DNA of 64,000 nucleotides from Aphelocoma coerulescens. Its lineage: Eukaryota > Chordata > Aves > Passeriformes > Corvidae. The stretch covers positions 7,463,264 to 7,527,263 of the forward strand of contig NC_091019.1 of assembly GCF_041296385.1 (NCBI RefSeq). The letters are read 5' to 3'. Below the pieces are notes generated by a model that had not been told where the DNA came from, searched no databases, and worked only from the letters and a program-made list of their open reading frames with translations. The position numbers and the translations under genes were made by a program. Shown here one piece after another: positions 1-10,189 of the stretch (positions are counted from its first letter, which is position 1; each line of letters starts with the position of its first letter).

Positions 1-798
1 AGGCCTGCACTCTGCTGCCAGAGGAATGGAGAAAAATGCATTGGCAATGTCAATGGTGGCATACCACTTTGCTGCTTTGGACTCCAGCTCATACTGGAGC
101 TCCAACATGTCCGGCACAGCAGCGCTGAGTGGTGGAGTCACTTCATTCAAGCCACGATAGTCCACAGTCAATCTCCATTCCCCATCAGACTTGCGCACAG
201 GCCAGATGGGGCTGTTGAAGGGTGAGTGGGTCTTGCTGACCACCCCTTGGCTCTCTAGCTCACGGATCATCTTGTGGATGGGAATCACAGCATCTCGATT
301 CATCCGGTACTGCCGGCGGTGCACTGTTGAGGTGGCAATTGGCACTCGTTGCTCTTCCACTTTCAGGAGCCCAACTGCAGAAGGATTCTCAGACAGTCCG
401 GACAGGGTGTTCAACTGCCTAATGCCCTCTGCCTCCACAGCAGCAGTCCCAAATGCCCACCTGAGTCCCTTTGGGTCTTTGTAATAACCATTCCGGAGGA
501 AGTCTATGCCCAGAATACATGGGGCCTCTGGACCGGTCACAATTGGATGCTTTTGCCACTCCTTCCCAGTCAGGCTCACCTCAGCTTCCAAAAGGGTCAA
601 CTGCTGTGATCCCCCAGTCACCCCAGCAATGGATACAGGTTCTGCCCCCACATGTCCCGATGGCATTAAAGTACACTGTGCCCCAGTATCAACCAATGCA
701 TCATATTTTTGTGGCTCTGATGTGCCAGGCCATCGGATCCACACCGTCCAGAAAACCCGGTTCTCCCGTGCCTCTTCCTGGCTAGAGGCAGGGCCCCT
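1..798 (-). CDS. pol: ERV pro-pol: aspartic protease and start of reverse transcriptase (partial)
   Basis: This is the continuation of gag in the same frame after the UAG at 799-801. The first 266 codons are open to the window edge. The protease has the retroviral active-site motif DTGA (in LVDTGAQCTL) and a C-terminal ILGIDFL block. It would cut the Gag-Pol polyprotein. The RT begins after about 110 further residues, and the fingers/palm entry shows LTVDYRGLNEV followed by WYATIDIANAFFSIPL, which contains the first catalytic aspartate of the polymerase. The YxDD box is beyond the edge. No frameshift or internal stop is present, which is unusual for an old ERV. In an intact element the product would appear only as a Gag-Pol fusion made by stop-codon readthrough. 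Certainty is high for a retroviral pol and low for the precise clade. Confidence 0.88.
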
Positions 799-801
799 CT
801 A
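799..801 (-). other. In-frame UAG between gag and pro-pol (candidate readthrough site)
   Basis: Read on the minus strand the context is CAG GGC TAG AGG GGC CCT, and the frame stays open on both sides. A single UAG with pol in the same frame is the gammaretrovirus/epsilonretrovirus way of making Gag-Pol, where about one ribosome in twenty reads through. A pseudoknot downstream would be expected, but I did not model one. Confidence 0.6.
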
Positions 802-2823
802 GCCCTGGTTATCATTCTTTCCCTGGGCATACATACTAGAGGTACCTTCGAGGGGATCTGACATATCATCCTCCTGTCTGTAATACCTGGCAGCTCGGTC
901 ACGGGAGGCTGAGGCTACTTTCACCTTAGCGGAACCCCCTCGGTTAGTGCCTCCCTCCTTGAGTTCACGCACCCGCGCTGCCAGGACAGAAGTGGGTTTC
1001 CCATCCCACCTTCTCATGTCTTCCCCATGCTCACACAGGAAAAACCACAGCTCAGCTCGTGGGGTGTACCCTCTCTCTCTCGCAGGGGGACGACGGGCTC
1101 TGACCTGGGGGCCTGTGACTCGCACTGGTGCCACACTGACCTTCCTCATCTCCTCCATCTCCTCCCTCATTTCCTTCCTCATCTCCTTCATCTCCTCTTT
1201 GAGGTCCTGGACCACAGCAGAGACATGAGCTTTCAGTGGACCATTGACCATGCTGTCATAATTCCTGAGCTTGTTGGCAACAGAGCCCACTGTTTCTCGG
1301 TTATTGTCAGCATCAATGGTTGCAATGAAGGTGGTGTATTGCGATGGCCCTAGTCTTGCCAGGTTCCACATCATCTGTCCTGTGCACCTGACCTTATCGG
1401 GGTCATTACCGTGCTGTCCATCCCTCCCAAAGAGTACCTCTAATACTGCCACCTCTCTTAGCTGTTGGATCCCTTCCTCAAGTGTCTTCCACTGCATTCT
1501 ATGATGGTACTCCTGCATTCTCTCTTTGTGAATGAACCTTTCTCTCACACTCATTAAGAGCCGGTCCCAGAGAGAAAGGGGTCCTGGCTCCCTCACAAAT
1601 ACCTGGTTCACACCTGGGTCCTGGGTCAACGATCCCAGATACCTTGCCTCACCACTATCCAGTTGCACACTTGTGCCCATGAGGTCCCAAACCCGAAGCA
1701 GCCAGGTGGTATAAGGCTCACGCCCCCTTCGCACAATGTCGTCTCGCATACCACGGAGACTGTCGTACGACAGGGACTCAATGATGATTTCTGGCTCTGG
1801 CTCCCCTGCTGGTTGTGAGGGCCCTGGTTCCCCATCATCATTAACTGGTCGTACTGATTTGGTCTTACACTTCCTCCTTTGCACAGGGGCGACTGCTGCT
1901 GGCTGTACTTGTCCTTGGGGTTCAGCTGAAACCTGGGCGGTTGTAACATCCGTGGTTTCCACTGCTGCACTGTCGGACTCACCCTCTTTGGGGCAGGGAG
2001 AGGTTTTTTCACTAGCTGAGGAGGTGTATTCCCTTAGCAATTGGCATATCTCCTGGCGCACCTGGCCCATCTCCTGGCACATCTCCTTGCGCACCTGGCC
2101 CATCTCCTGGCATATCTCCTGCATCCCTTTCGCCAGTACCCCCACCCATTTCGGGTAGTCCATTTCTGAGGTGGGCTGTTGGGCGGTATCAGGCTGTGGG
2201 GCAGGGTCTCTAGTGTCTGGGGCTGTGTCAGGCTCTGGGGCTGAATCAGGCTCTGGGGTAGGATCTCTAGTGTCTGGGGCCGTGTCAGGTTCCGGGGCAG
2301 GATCAGGCTCTGGGGTAGGAACTCTACTCTCTGGGGCCATGTCAGGTTCTGGGGCAGGGTCAGGCTCTGGGGCAGGATCTCTAGTCTCTGGGGCTGGTGT
2401 CTGGGTAGTTATCCAAGCCAATCTCAACTTATCCTTGAATGCTAAATAGAGTAGGCCTACCAGCAGCAGGTGGTTAGTATTCAGAAGGAATCTAAACCCT
2501 TCAAAAATTGATGGGGTGGGTCCAAATAACTGGTTGAGGGGTTGGGGGAAAACTTCTCCTGGTGTCATTTCCTCACAGAAGGTACCATTGTTAACATAAC
2601 CCCAAAAACATGCGCTCAGTGTGTGATAGCCATTTATCCACGTGCCCACATTCCGGAGGAAGTTAAAAACCCATGAATTCCTCACCTTCTCGACCCACAG
2701 CACAAGCTGGATAACAGCAATGGTAGCCTTAGTGAGAGGACCCATATTCAAGTAGGGAGCTGCAAAGGGGAAGAATATAGCCACGGCCACATGCCACCCG
2801 AACCAGGGCAAAGTAGACCACAT
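799..2823 (-). CDS. gag: ERV gag polyprotein, open frame
   Basis: This is a 674-residue open frame ending in TAG. I chose the ATG at 2823 because the frame upstream has no ATG before a stop. Features in order: a strongly hydrophobic N-terminus (residues about 2-45, starting MWSTLPWFGW) and a second hydrophobic stretch near residue 125; a proline/acid repeat built on PEPD and APDTRDP (about 145-210); a heptad-like repeat QEMGQVRKEM/QEMGQVRQEI; a basic and acidic linker; a capsid-like helical region (about 330-530); a second Glu/Met/Arg/Lys-rich coil (EEMKEMRKEMREEMEEMRK); and a basic tail. I see no CCHC zinc knuckle, so the nucleocapsid function must lie in the basic tail if it exists. Its place between PBS and pro-pol makes it gag. 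I could not assign matrix or capsid boundaries by motif. Confidence 0.78.
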   Translation of the reverse strand: MWSTLPWFGWHVAVAIFFPFAAPYLNMGPLTKATIAVIQLVLWVEKVRNSWVFNFLRNVGTWINGYHTLSACFWGYVNNGTFCEEMTPGEVFPQPLNQLFGPTPSIFEGFRFLLNTNHLLLVGLLYLAFKDKLRLAWITTQTPAPETRDPAPEPDPAPEPDMAPESRVPTPEPDPAPEPDTAPDTRDPTPEPDSAPEPDTAPDTRDPAPQPDTAQQPTSEMDYPKWVGVLAKGMQEICQEMGQVRKEMCQEMGQVRQEICQLLREYTSSASEKTSPCPKEGESDSAAVETTDVTTAQVSAEPQGQVQPAAVAPVQRRKCKTKSVRPVNDDGEPGPSQPAGEPEPEIIIESLSYDSLRGMRDDIVRRGREPYTTWLLRVWDLMGTSVQLDSGEARYLGSLTQDPGVNQVFVREPGPLSLWDRLLMSVRERFIHKERMQEYHHRMQWKTLEEGIQQLREVAVLEVLFGRDGQHGNDPDKVRCTGQMMWNLARLGPSQYTTFIATIDADNNRETVGSVANKLRNYDSMVNGPLKAHVSAVVQDLKEEMKEMRKEMREEMEEMRKVSVAPVRVTGPQVRARRPPARERGYTPRAELWFFLCEHGEDMRRWDGKPTSVLAARVRELKEGGTNRGGSAKVKVASASRDRAARYYRQEDDMSDPLEGTSSMYAQGKNDNQG
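2171..2400 (-). repeat. In-frame minisatellite in gag coding the Pro/Glu/Asp repeat
   Basis: Imperfect tandem units of about 24 bp, grouped in higher-order blocks of about 66 bp, repeat the plus-strand words tcaggctctggggc and ctctagtgtctggggc. All unit lengths keep the gag frame, giving PAPEPD/TAPDTRDP repeats. Length polymorphism between copies is likely. Confidence 0.75.
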
Positions 2824-2918
2824 AGTGCTGCCTACCAAGGTTCCTATATCCAACACACCAAATTAAGTTATCCAGGAACTGTTATTCCTTTTTCACCTCT
2901 CTCTCTTAATGCCCTCAG

Positions 2919-2936
2919 GCCTCACGTTGGGCGCCA
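2919..2936 (-). other. Primer-binding site complementary to tRNA-Lys
   Basis: On the minus strand the sequence is TGGCGCCCAACGTGAGGC, five bases inside the LTR end. It matches the 3' end of tRNA-Lys(CUU) at 17 of 18 positions (A instead of G at position 15). This is the Lys-1,2 type PBS also used by some beta- and lentiviruses. Confidence 0.85.
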
Positions 2937-2941
2937 AGATC

Positions 2942-3089
2942 TGTCTCGGTTTGAAAGACAGGTGTCTGCTAAGGAAGGCAGAAGCCTCCCTTGGAGTGGC
3001 AGATGTAACCCCTTTCCCTCTGAGTTATTATAATTTTGAAATCAAGGGTCTTTAGGCAAAGATGTGGGAAAATAGGAATAACAGTTCTT

Positions 3090-3127
<38 letters not shown>

Positions 3128-3882
3128 CTAGTCAAACAAAACAACAACAACTATGGCAGTAACAGCAAACACAAACCCAGTCCCAGCCTTCTCGGCTGTC
3201 AGGCTATTTCCCCTCGGGTGCAGTTCCGCTCGCAGCCGACAGGGATCGCTGGCGGCTCCCGGTGAGCAGGGCAGGTGCGATGGTTCCCCCGCGGCTGCAG
3301 GGGGCGCTCCGGAGCGAGCTCGGGGAGCACGCGGCTGCTCTGGCGCCCTGGGATCCCGGGGAAGGATGGAACAAAGGAGCTTCACAAACCGGTGGGCAGC
3401 TGGTCCCGGAGTCTCGGAAACAGCAGGCTGGACTGGTAGGCTGGAGCGGCAGGCACAAACACAAATCCCGGGTGGCAGACGAGATGTATCCAAAAGGGGA
3501 ACCCCCCGGGGCTCCAGGCAGGCAGGGTAAGCACGGCTACAGCGTAGCGAAGGCTCGAAGCAGCAGCGGGGCGGGCGGCCACAGCCCAGCCTCCAGCAGG
3601 GCAGGGAAAGCAGCTTTGGGATCCCCGGTGTTGTTCCCAGCAGAAAGGAAAGACGCCGAAAACGGGAACCAGCAGCTCTTCTCTCCGCGGCTTCTCTCTC
3701 CAGACGCTGAGAGCGAACTGAACTGCCCGCCAGGTGAGAACAAAAGCCTGGCCGGGCCCTTTTGTCTTTCTTAAGTATGGCTATCTCCTCTCAAGTATGG
3801 CCATTTATCTCCTAGCAACATGCTATGGGAAAAAATTCCTTTAACAGAAAAAAAAAACTAGGACTAAACTGAAACCCCAACA
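2942..3882 (-). mobile_element. 5' LTR of the ERV at the window start
   Basis: On the plus strand it runs from TGTCTCGG to CCCCAACA, so in element orientation it is TGTTGGGG...CCGAGACA, a canonical TG...CA LTR of about 941 bp. It contains a (TA)n run and a GC-rich block at 3180-3760. The U5 side (2942-3065) is nearly the same as the U5 side of the LTR at 10190, while the middle (3185-3420) matches the LTR at 46264. This LTR therefore appears to be a mosaic. Confidence 0.85.
3093..3126. repeat. (TA)n microsatellite inside the LTR
   Basis: An uninterrupted run of about 17 TA units lies within the LTR, a likely slippage site. Confidence 0.95.
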
Positions 3883-4860
3883 CTTTTAAACTCAGGAATC
3901 TGAAAATTTTTAAGCCACCCACTCTCCTGCTTAATTTTAATGCTAGCAGTCAGAAAGGATATATTTCCAAGTTCAACTGCCATTAATATTGCATATGCAA
4001 CAGTGTGCATTTAATGGTTTCTGCAGCAAGTAAATGAAAAAAAGCAGCACCATGAATTACGAATTTCAGGCTGCTATCATACAGAAGAGTAGCTCAGAAC
4101 TAATTTTTCAGGATTTTGGCATTAATCAGGAGCTGTTTGGTTTTGGACTTGGTGTATGGTTAGCAATCTTTGATGTCAGCAAATTAAGTTTGGCTTTAAT
4201 ATGTGCAGTGTACGTAATTGGCAGTTTTTTCTAATGAGTGTAATAATTCCTTTTCTTATTAATTTAAAATCATGACATAGGTGGCCTTCCAACAGAAATG
4301 AAGGAATGACAAAATATGTGTAATTTTTTTCCCTCTTTTTTGCATTCTAATATCATATCATAGCTATTTCTCATCTCTTTCTTTCCAAGTGAAAGTCAGG
4401 TCTTGTAGTTAAATTTGGCTTGAAAGAAAACATTAAGGAAAATGTATTTCTCCATTCTTGAGTAACATGCCATTAGATCAATGAGTTCAGTAGAACTATA
4501 TAGTTACTATTTAAAGGACTATATGAACCAGACTTCCTCACTGCTTTCCATTTCAGTGCAGACTTACATGATACTGTGTCATACCAAACTTGTTACAGGT
4601 ACACCTACTTGGTCAGAAAGATACCCAGCTGATAACTGGGCAGGGGTTTGACTATAAAATTGAAGTCAAATCGAGCTAAGACTTTCCGTTAAAAATTCAT
4701 GGCAAAGAAAATACTCGATTTTTGCTTCAACTTTTTTTTCAATAGAATACACAGCATAGCAGAATAGTATGTTAGTTTTACTTGGTATCTTAAAAGGATG
4801 TGCTTAAATTTATTCCAACCACCTATATTATTGACTAAAAAGAAATAGATTTGTTTTCTC
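3883..4860. other. AT-rich unique sequence, no gene seen
   Basis: Short chance frames only. I see no repeat family, splice-flanked exon or RNA gene. Confidence 0.6.
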
Positions 4861-4889
4861 CTCTTCAGAAATTGCATTCCTGTTGCTGC

Positions 4890-5245
4890 CTGTTCTGAGC
4901 TTCCCCTCCCCCTCCCAAAGACACGTGCTCCTGCCCATGTGCTCCGAGATCCTTTGTTCTAAGCGCGGGCAAAACCAAATGTAACTCAAACTCTTTAGCA
5001 GTGTCTGATTGGCCGGTCACCCCGGGTCCGCCCCCAGTCCTCCCCTTCCCCCTTCTCCGAATAAAAGATAGTCGAGGGGAGGCTCTGCCGTCTCTTGGCT
5101 CAGCTTTCTTCCTGCAAACATCTCTGGTTCTCTGTCTCATTTTGAAAGCTTCTAACTGCAGGAAATTGAGCGGGCAGGGAGCTATATTTCTCCCTCTTTG
5201 CTTCTGCTGATGGTATTTGCTTTGCAGCTGATACAGGTACCGATC
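4890..5245 (+). promoter_or_regulatory. Candidate CpG-rich promoter with untranslated first exon
   Basis: A short GC- and CpG-rich island stands alone in AT-rich DNA. On the plus strand there is a CCAAT-type box (gattggcc, about 5007), GC-rich elements (gggtccgccccc), a TATA-like aataaaag (about 5059) and an initiator-like ctcagctttc about 35 bp further on. A splice-donor-like cag|gtaccg lies near 5236. This spacing fits a TATA promoter and a short first exon. No downstream exon is recognisable here. The alternative is an old solo LTR, because the box-TATA layout is also LTR-like, but I see no TG...CA ends. Confidence 0.4.
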
Positions 5246-6481
5246 TGGAGCTACTAAAGTGCTAGATCGCCCATGCTGCCTCTCTAGGCTGCTCGAGGCT
5301 TTCTAAGGCATTGAAATACAAGCGCTAGCCAGTATAAAGCTGAAAAAGATACCTTCCACACATTCCCATTTTAGAACAAAAAAGTTGTTTTGACCAATTG
5401 AAATGAATAGTCTTTTTTTGAAATAGTGTGGGTGGATTTTCTATGCTGATCAAAATATTGAAATATATCTAGTATGAGTAGACTAAGGTGGATGTCTAGT
5501 GAATTAGGAAATATGAAACAATTAAATCTAGTATAGATTGTTTCTACAGCTTTAAAATGCTCACATTTCTTTTTCTAAATCTGTTGGATACAAGTATATT
5601 GGATGATTATTCCGAAAGGATTGTACTATATTGATTATCAGGAACACTGTCAAAACAAATAGTAAACCTGATTTTATTACTTTTCGTGCTCCTATGAAAC
5701 TTCTATTCTTGTGTCTTTAGAAAACTGGACTGTTATTGAAGAAGAAGGTAGAAGTGATAGAAGTTTGGAGTGTACGGGACTGTTGAGGCTGTGGACAGCA
5801 TTGCAGGTCGTTATTGTGAAAGTGTACATTGCTAGAGATCTGAGTTAGGCTGGAGACTCCCCATGTTCATTGTTACAGGAAATGCTTGTGAGTATTTTAT
5901 AATACACTCCTTCTCTTTTAAGAAATTTACTTCAAATATTTTTAACAGACTAAAAACTTCTAATTTTTGTAAATTAATCACTAGTTAAGCAGAATCTTAG
6001 TCAACTCTATTGAAGGGCTCATAATATACTTAAATACAAGGGCAGGCAGGAGCAGTGTTATGTGTAGACAAACACATAAAAACCGCAAATATAGGCTACT
6101 GGCAGATTGGATGGTTTTGACAAGACAATTCATAGCATCATTAAACAAAATGGTTAATCATAAAACATCAATTAGATATTTCTTTTCTTTGGCTTAGCTT
6201 TGAACAGTCAATATGGAATTTAACAGAGAGTAAGAGGATTACTTTTGTAGAAACTATGGAATGAATTAACATCCTTCTGTTCTTCTAATGTCTTGTAAAC
6301 CATAATTTCAGAATCATAAAGTGTGTAACAAGCTATTTGTACAGTCATTAGGTGACTTAAAAAATTGATATGCTGTAGTTGAGATCAATTTAATTAGAGC
6401 TTTTTTCTAAAGGTATTTCAAGGTAGACTTTGAATTTTGTTTGATTCTTCACATTATTGAATAGAAGTGCTATGTGATGTG
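5246..6481. other. AT-rich unique sequence, no gene seen
   Basis: No coding, RNA or repeat signal that I can support. If the island before it is a promoter, this would be its first intron. Confidence 0.55.
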
Positions 6482-6487
6482 CAGTAG

Positions 6488-7610
6488 GATATGATGTAGT
6501 TGCCATCAGAGAAATATGGTGGGATGACTTACATGACTGGAGTGCTGCAATGGATGGCTACAAGCTCTTCAAACAAGCAAAGAAAGAGAGGCAGTGGGAT
6601 GGCTCTGTACACTAGGGAGTGTTTTGACTGTATAGATTATGAGATTGAGCCTCTGTAAGAATCAGAGGGAATGCTAGCAAGGCAGATATCCCGGTTGGGT
6701 GTCTGTTATAGACCATCCAACTAGGATGAAGAGGGAGATGAACTATTCTGTAAGCAGCTGGCTAATGTTTCATGACTGCAAGCCATTTTCCTTGTGGGAG
6801 ACGTTTTGCTGGATGTCTGCTAGAAATGCAACACATCAGAGAGAAGGTAGTCTAGGAAGTTCCTGGAGTGTGTGGAAGAGTACTTCCAGACATAGCTGGT
6901 AAGTGAGCCTACTGGGGTGCTGCCATGCTGGACCTGCTGTTTACAAAAAGAGAAGGGCTGGTGAGGGATGTGGTGGTTGGAGGCTGTCTTGGGCACAGTG
7001 ACCCTGAAATGATGGGTTATGATTCTTGGTGAGGTAAGGAAGGATGTCAACAAAATTTATATCTTGGACTTCTTGAGGGTGGATTTTGGCCTATTCAGGA
7101 CACTGGTTTGGAGAATCCATTGGGAAGCAGTCCTTAATAACAGAGATCCAGGAAACCTAGAAAGAAATACTTTAAGAAAGAAATCCTACAGGTGCAGGAG
7201 CAGGCCATCCCCATTGTGCTGAAAGATGAGCCAGCAGGGAAGAAGACTGGCCTTGCTGAACAGGGAGCTTTTGCAGGAGTTCAGGGAAGAAATAAAAAGA
7301 GGCTTAAAACTCAGGAAGAATACAGGGATGTTGTTAAGTTGTCTAGAAAGAAAATCATAAAGTCGAAAGTTCAACTAGAATTCAATCTGGGCACTGCTGT
7401 AAGAGATAATAAGAAGAGCTGTTATAAATACATTAACATCCGAAGAAGAGTCATGGAAAATCTCCATTCTCTATTGGATGTAGAGGGGGAACACTGTGAC
7501 ACTTTTCCAAGGATGAGGAAAAGGTTGAGGTACTTAATACCTTCTTTGCCTCAATCTTTAAAAGAAAGACCAGTATCTTCAGGGCAACCAGCCCCATGAG
7601 CTGGTAGACA
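6488..7610 (+). pseudogene. CR1 ORF2 fragment: endonuclease C-terminus and pre-RT linker
   Basis: This part of the CR1 can be read across several frames with frameshifts. It covers the apurinic-type endonuclease from the WWDD block through the late catalytic SDH/SDP-type motif and the linker (KKSCYKYINIRRRVMENLH). In an active CR1 this enzyme nicks the target DNA for target-primed reverse transcription. Here the frame is broken at least three times and no RT follows, so no protein is expected. Confidence 0.7.
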
Positions 7611-7696
7611 GGGTCAGGGAGTGAAACAGACCCCCGGTAATCCATCAAGTTGGGTGGGAGTGCTGATCTGCTAGAGGGCAAAGGATCTAGACAGGA

Positions 7697-7719
7697 TAGA
7701 CAGACAGACAGACAGACTG
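7697..7719. repeat. Short (GACA)n microsatellite at the CR1 deletion junction
   Basis: About five units of gaca lie exactly where the CR1 skips its RT core. The repeat may mark the deletion breakpoint. Confidence 0.8.
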
Positions 7720-8506
7720 AGGCCAGTGCATGAGGTTCAGCAAGGCCAAGGTCCAGGTCCTATACTTCAATCACAACAACCCCACGCAGCGCTACATACT
7801 GGGGGAAGAATGGTTGGAAAGGGGGCCAGCAGAAATGAGCTGGAGGTGCTGGTCTATAGCCGACTCAACATGAGCCAGTGTGTGCCCACTTGGCCAAGAA
7901 GGTCAATGGCATCCAGACTTGTATTAAGAACAGTGTGACTAGAAGGACCTTGGACAAGTGATTGTTCCCCTGCACTTGGCACTGGTGACACCACACCTCA
8001 AGTCCTGTGTCCAGTTCTGGGCCCCTCACTACAAGACAGACATTGAGGTGATGGAGTGAGTCCAGAGAAGGGCAGTGGAGCTGGCAAAGGGTCTAGAGGG
8101 TAAATCCCATTTGAGAGACAGCTGAGGGAGCTGGGGTTGTTTAACATGGAGAAAAGGAGGCTCAGGGGTGACCATATTGCTCTCTGGAACTACCTAAAAG
8201 GAGATTATAGCAAGGTGGGCATCAGCCTTTTCTCACAGGCAGTTAGCAACAAGATGAGGACATAGACTCAAGCTGTGCCAGGGGAGGTTCAAGTTGGATA
8301 ACAGGAGGAATTTCTGCACAGAAAGGATTATTAGCATGGGAACGGACTTCTCAGGGCTGAGGTGGATTCACCATCCCTGAAGGTGTTCAAGAAATGACTA
8401 GATGTGGCACTCAGTGCCATGGTCAAGTTGACAAGGTGGTATTCTGTCAAAGGTTGAACTCTATCTCAGATGTCTTTTCCAACCTAATTGATTTTGTGCG
8501 GGTGTA

Positions 8507-10189
8507 GTTTCTCTAGACTACTAGAAAGAAACATAACTAATAAAAGGTATAAAAAAAGCAAAGTGCAAAATACATTCCTTATGCTTAATAAGACACCTTT
8601 GCATTAAGGATCTAAAGCAGTAGTTAAAATGTTAATTGAGAATCAGAAATTAGTAAGACTTAATAGCGTGCCTTTTATTTAAATCTAGTTAAGATTTTAA
8701 GATGAAGATTTTGTTAAGTTCTGTCTAGAAAAGCTCAGAATGGATCTGTTCTCATAGGAATATGCATTGAAATTTTGTGCTATAGCTTTACCATAAACAT
8801 TTGCCAGTTTCAGGAGCTGTAGCATCTTCCATCAGCCCTGTTCTGCACTGCCTCTCATGTTACTAGCATTATGTACTGTGAGTACTGATAGGTTACATAA
8901 ATGTTACATGAAGATTGCAAATTAATGTGACTAAACATCACAGCATATAATACTGATTTTCTAGTAAAACTGTTGACCAGAGCCAGGGTGAACAATTCTT
9001 CAGAACATTAATTTGTATTTATAATTGTGCCATTTAATACAGAACATAATGATTTCGACCTTTGTGCACAAGGATAAACTAATCCTCAGGTTTAAAGTAA
9101 TTGCCACACTATATTTGGTATTGACTAAGCAGTTACATTGCCTTCAGCATCAAACAGAAGCAGCTTGCTAGACTTAATCTCAGAGAATTTTAGTTTAACA
9201 AATTCTGATTTTTACACAATTTTATGCAAGGTTGTAGACTTTGAAGGATACCATGAAAGTAGGCGTGACTTTGAAATTTAATTTACACTGGTAGACCCAT
9301 ATTGATGAAACAAATTAGTCGGGAAGATACTTTCTTTCCTCTCCCCCATACTGGAGAGTCCATTTCATAATGGACTCCTAGCTTTCAAGCCTGTGTGTCA
9401 GAGGCAGCAGAAATAATTTTTATGTTTCTAGGAACATGTTTTGTTAAATGTATATATATTTAGAGGAAAAAGGATTAAGTGTATGTAATACTTGTAGAGA
9501 ATTTGTGGAGTGTACGTAAAAATTGAAGAGAGAAAATATGAAAAGTACATAAGGATTTGAATATTCCTTTGTTATATTGGATGTTTAGCTGTTTTGGTCT
9601 TACCTCACTTCTCTTAAATGGAAATGTTGCTTTTTCTGGTCCACAGTGGCTTGGCTATTGCTTTTAATAATTACTTCTGAGGAAGGGTTATTCTGCTTTG
9701 GAATGAAAATCTGTCTTTAATTTTGGCTATTAAAGAGACCGTATTGAAACACTTCTGTTGAGAATTTAAAGAAAAAAAGCTTGAACTGTTTGAACAGCAG
9801 ATAACTGTACTGCTTAGCTTCCCCTGTAAGGTTTTGTTAATGATCTTATCTGTAATGGGAGTAGAGAGATCGACCTGAAAGTGAGGAAATTTTGTGCAGA
9901 AGTTTTCTATGTGTTAGAAAACATTTTTATTATTCATATATTAACAAGAGTATAAACTTTCAATGGCTACTTGTTATTTGTGGTTTTTTGTAAGTTGATT
10001 GTGCAGATTATGGTTGCCATGATGTAGAAATTTATCAGTGCTGCTTTCCTTCACTGCAGAAACAGATCAGCTTCAATTTTTTCTATTTCAAGGTAGTAGA
10101 ACAGATTGACTCTTGCAAATATCATGCATCATATTCTCTATTTCTTTGTTTTTTATACAATCAACCAATTTTGGAGGACAGAGGGCAAG
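8507..10189. other. AT-rich unique sequence, no gene seen
   Basis: No supported coding region, RNA or repeat family in this stretch. Confidence 0.55.

Larger units (their letters stand above)
1..3882 (-). mobile_element. 5' part of an endogenous retrovirus (LTR-PBS-gag-pro-RT), truncated by the window edge
   Basis: The element reads on the minus strand, from its 5' LTR at the high-coordinate end, through a primer-binding site and a leader of about 95 bp, into gag, an in-frame UAG and then protease and reverse transcriptase up to base 1. From the gag ATG at 2823 to base 1 the only in-frame stop is that UAG, so the copy looks young. The 3' part (RNase H, integrase, env, 3' LTR) lies outside the window, so no TSD can be checked. 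The RT and protease motifs make the retroviral assignment secure. The exact avian family cannot be named from sequence alone. Confidence 0.92.
6482..8506 (+). mobile_element. CR1 LINE, plus strand, 5'-truncated and internally deleted
   Basis: The left part reads as the CR1 ORF2 endonuclease and linker, with conserved blocks such as WWDD near the start, a VCYRPSN-like block, LLDLLF and HSDPEMM. It is followed by the lysine-rich region before the RT domain. Around 7685-7720 the sequence jumps, across a (GACA) run, to the C-terminal end of ORF2 (FNKAKVQ-type block, then [11 protein letters not shown]) and the CR1 3' UTR. About 1 kb that should hold the catalytic RT core is absent. Many stops and frameshifts make it a dead copy. 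Confidence 0.88.

Noticed and set aside
1736..2449. Plus-strand frames over the ERV gag
   Set aside because: They are antisense shadows of gag. Their Gly/Ser repeats are the reverse of the PEPD repeat.
3128..3774. Long frames in the GC-rich part of the first LTR
   Set aside because: LTR sequence. The frames overlap on both strands and show no domain.
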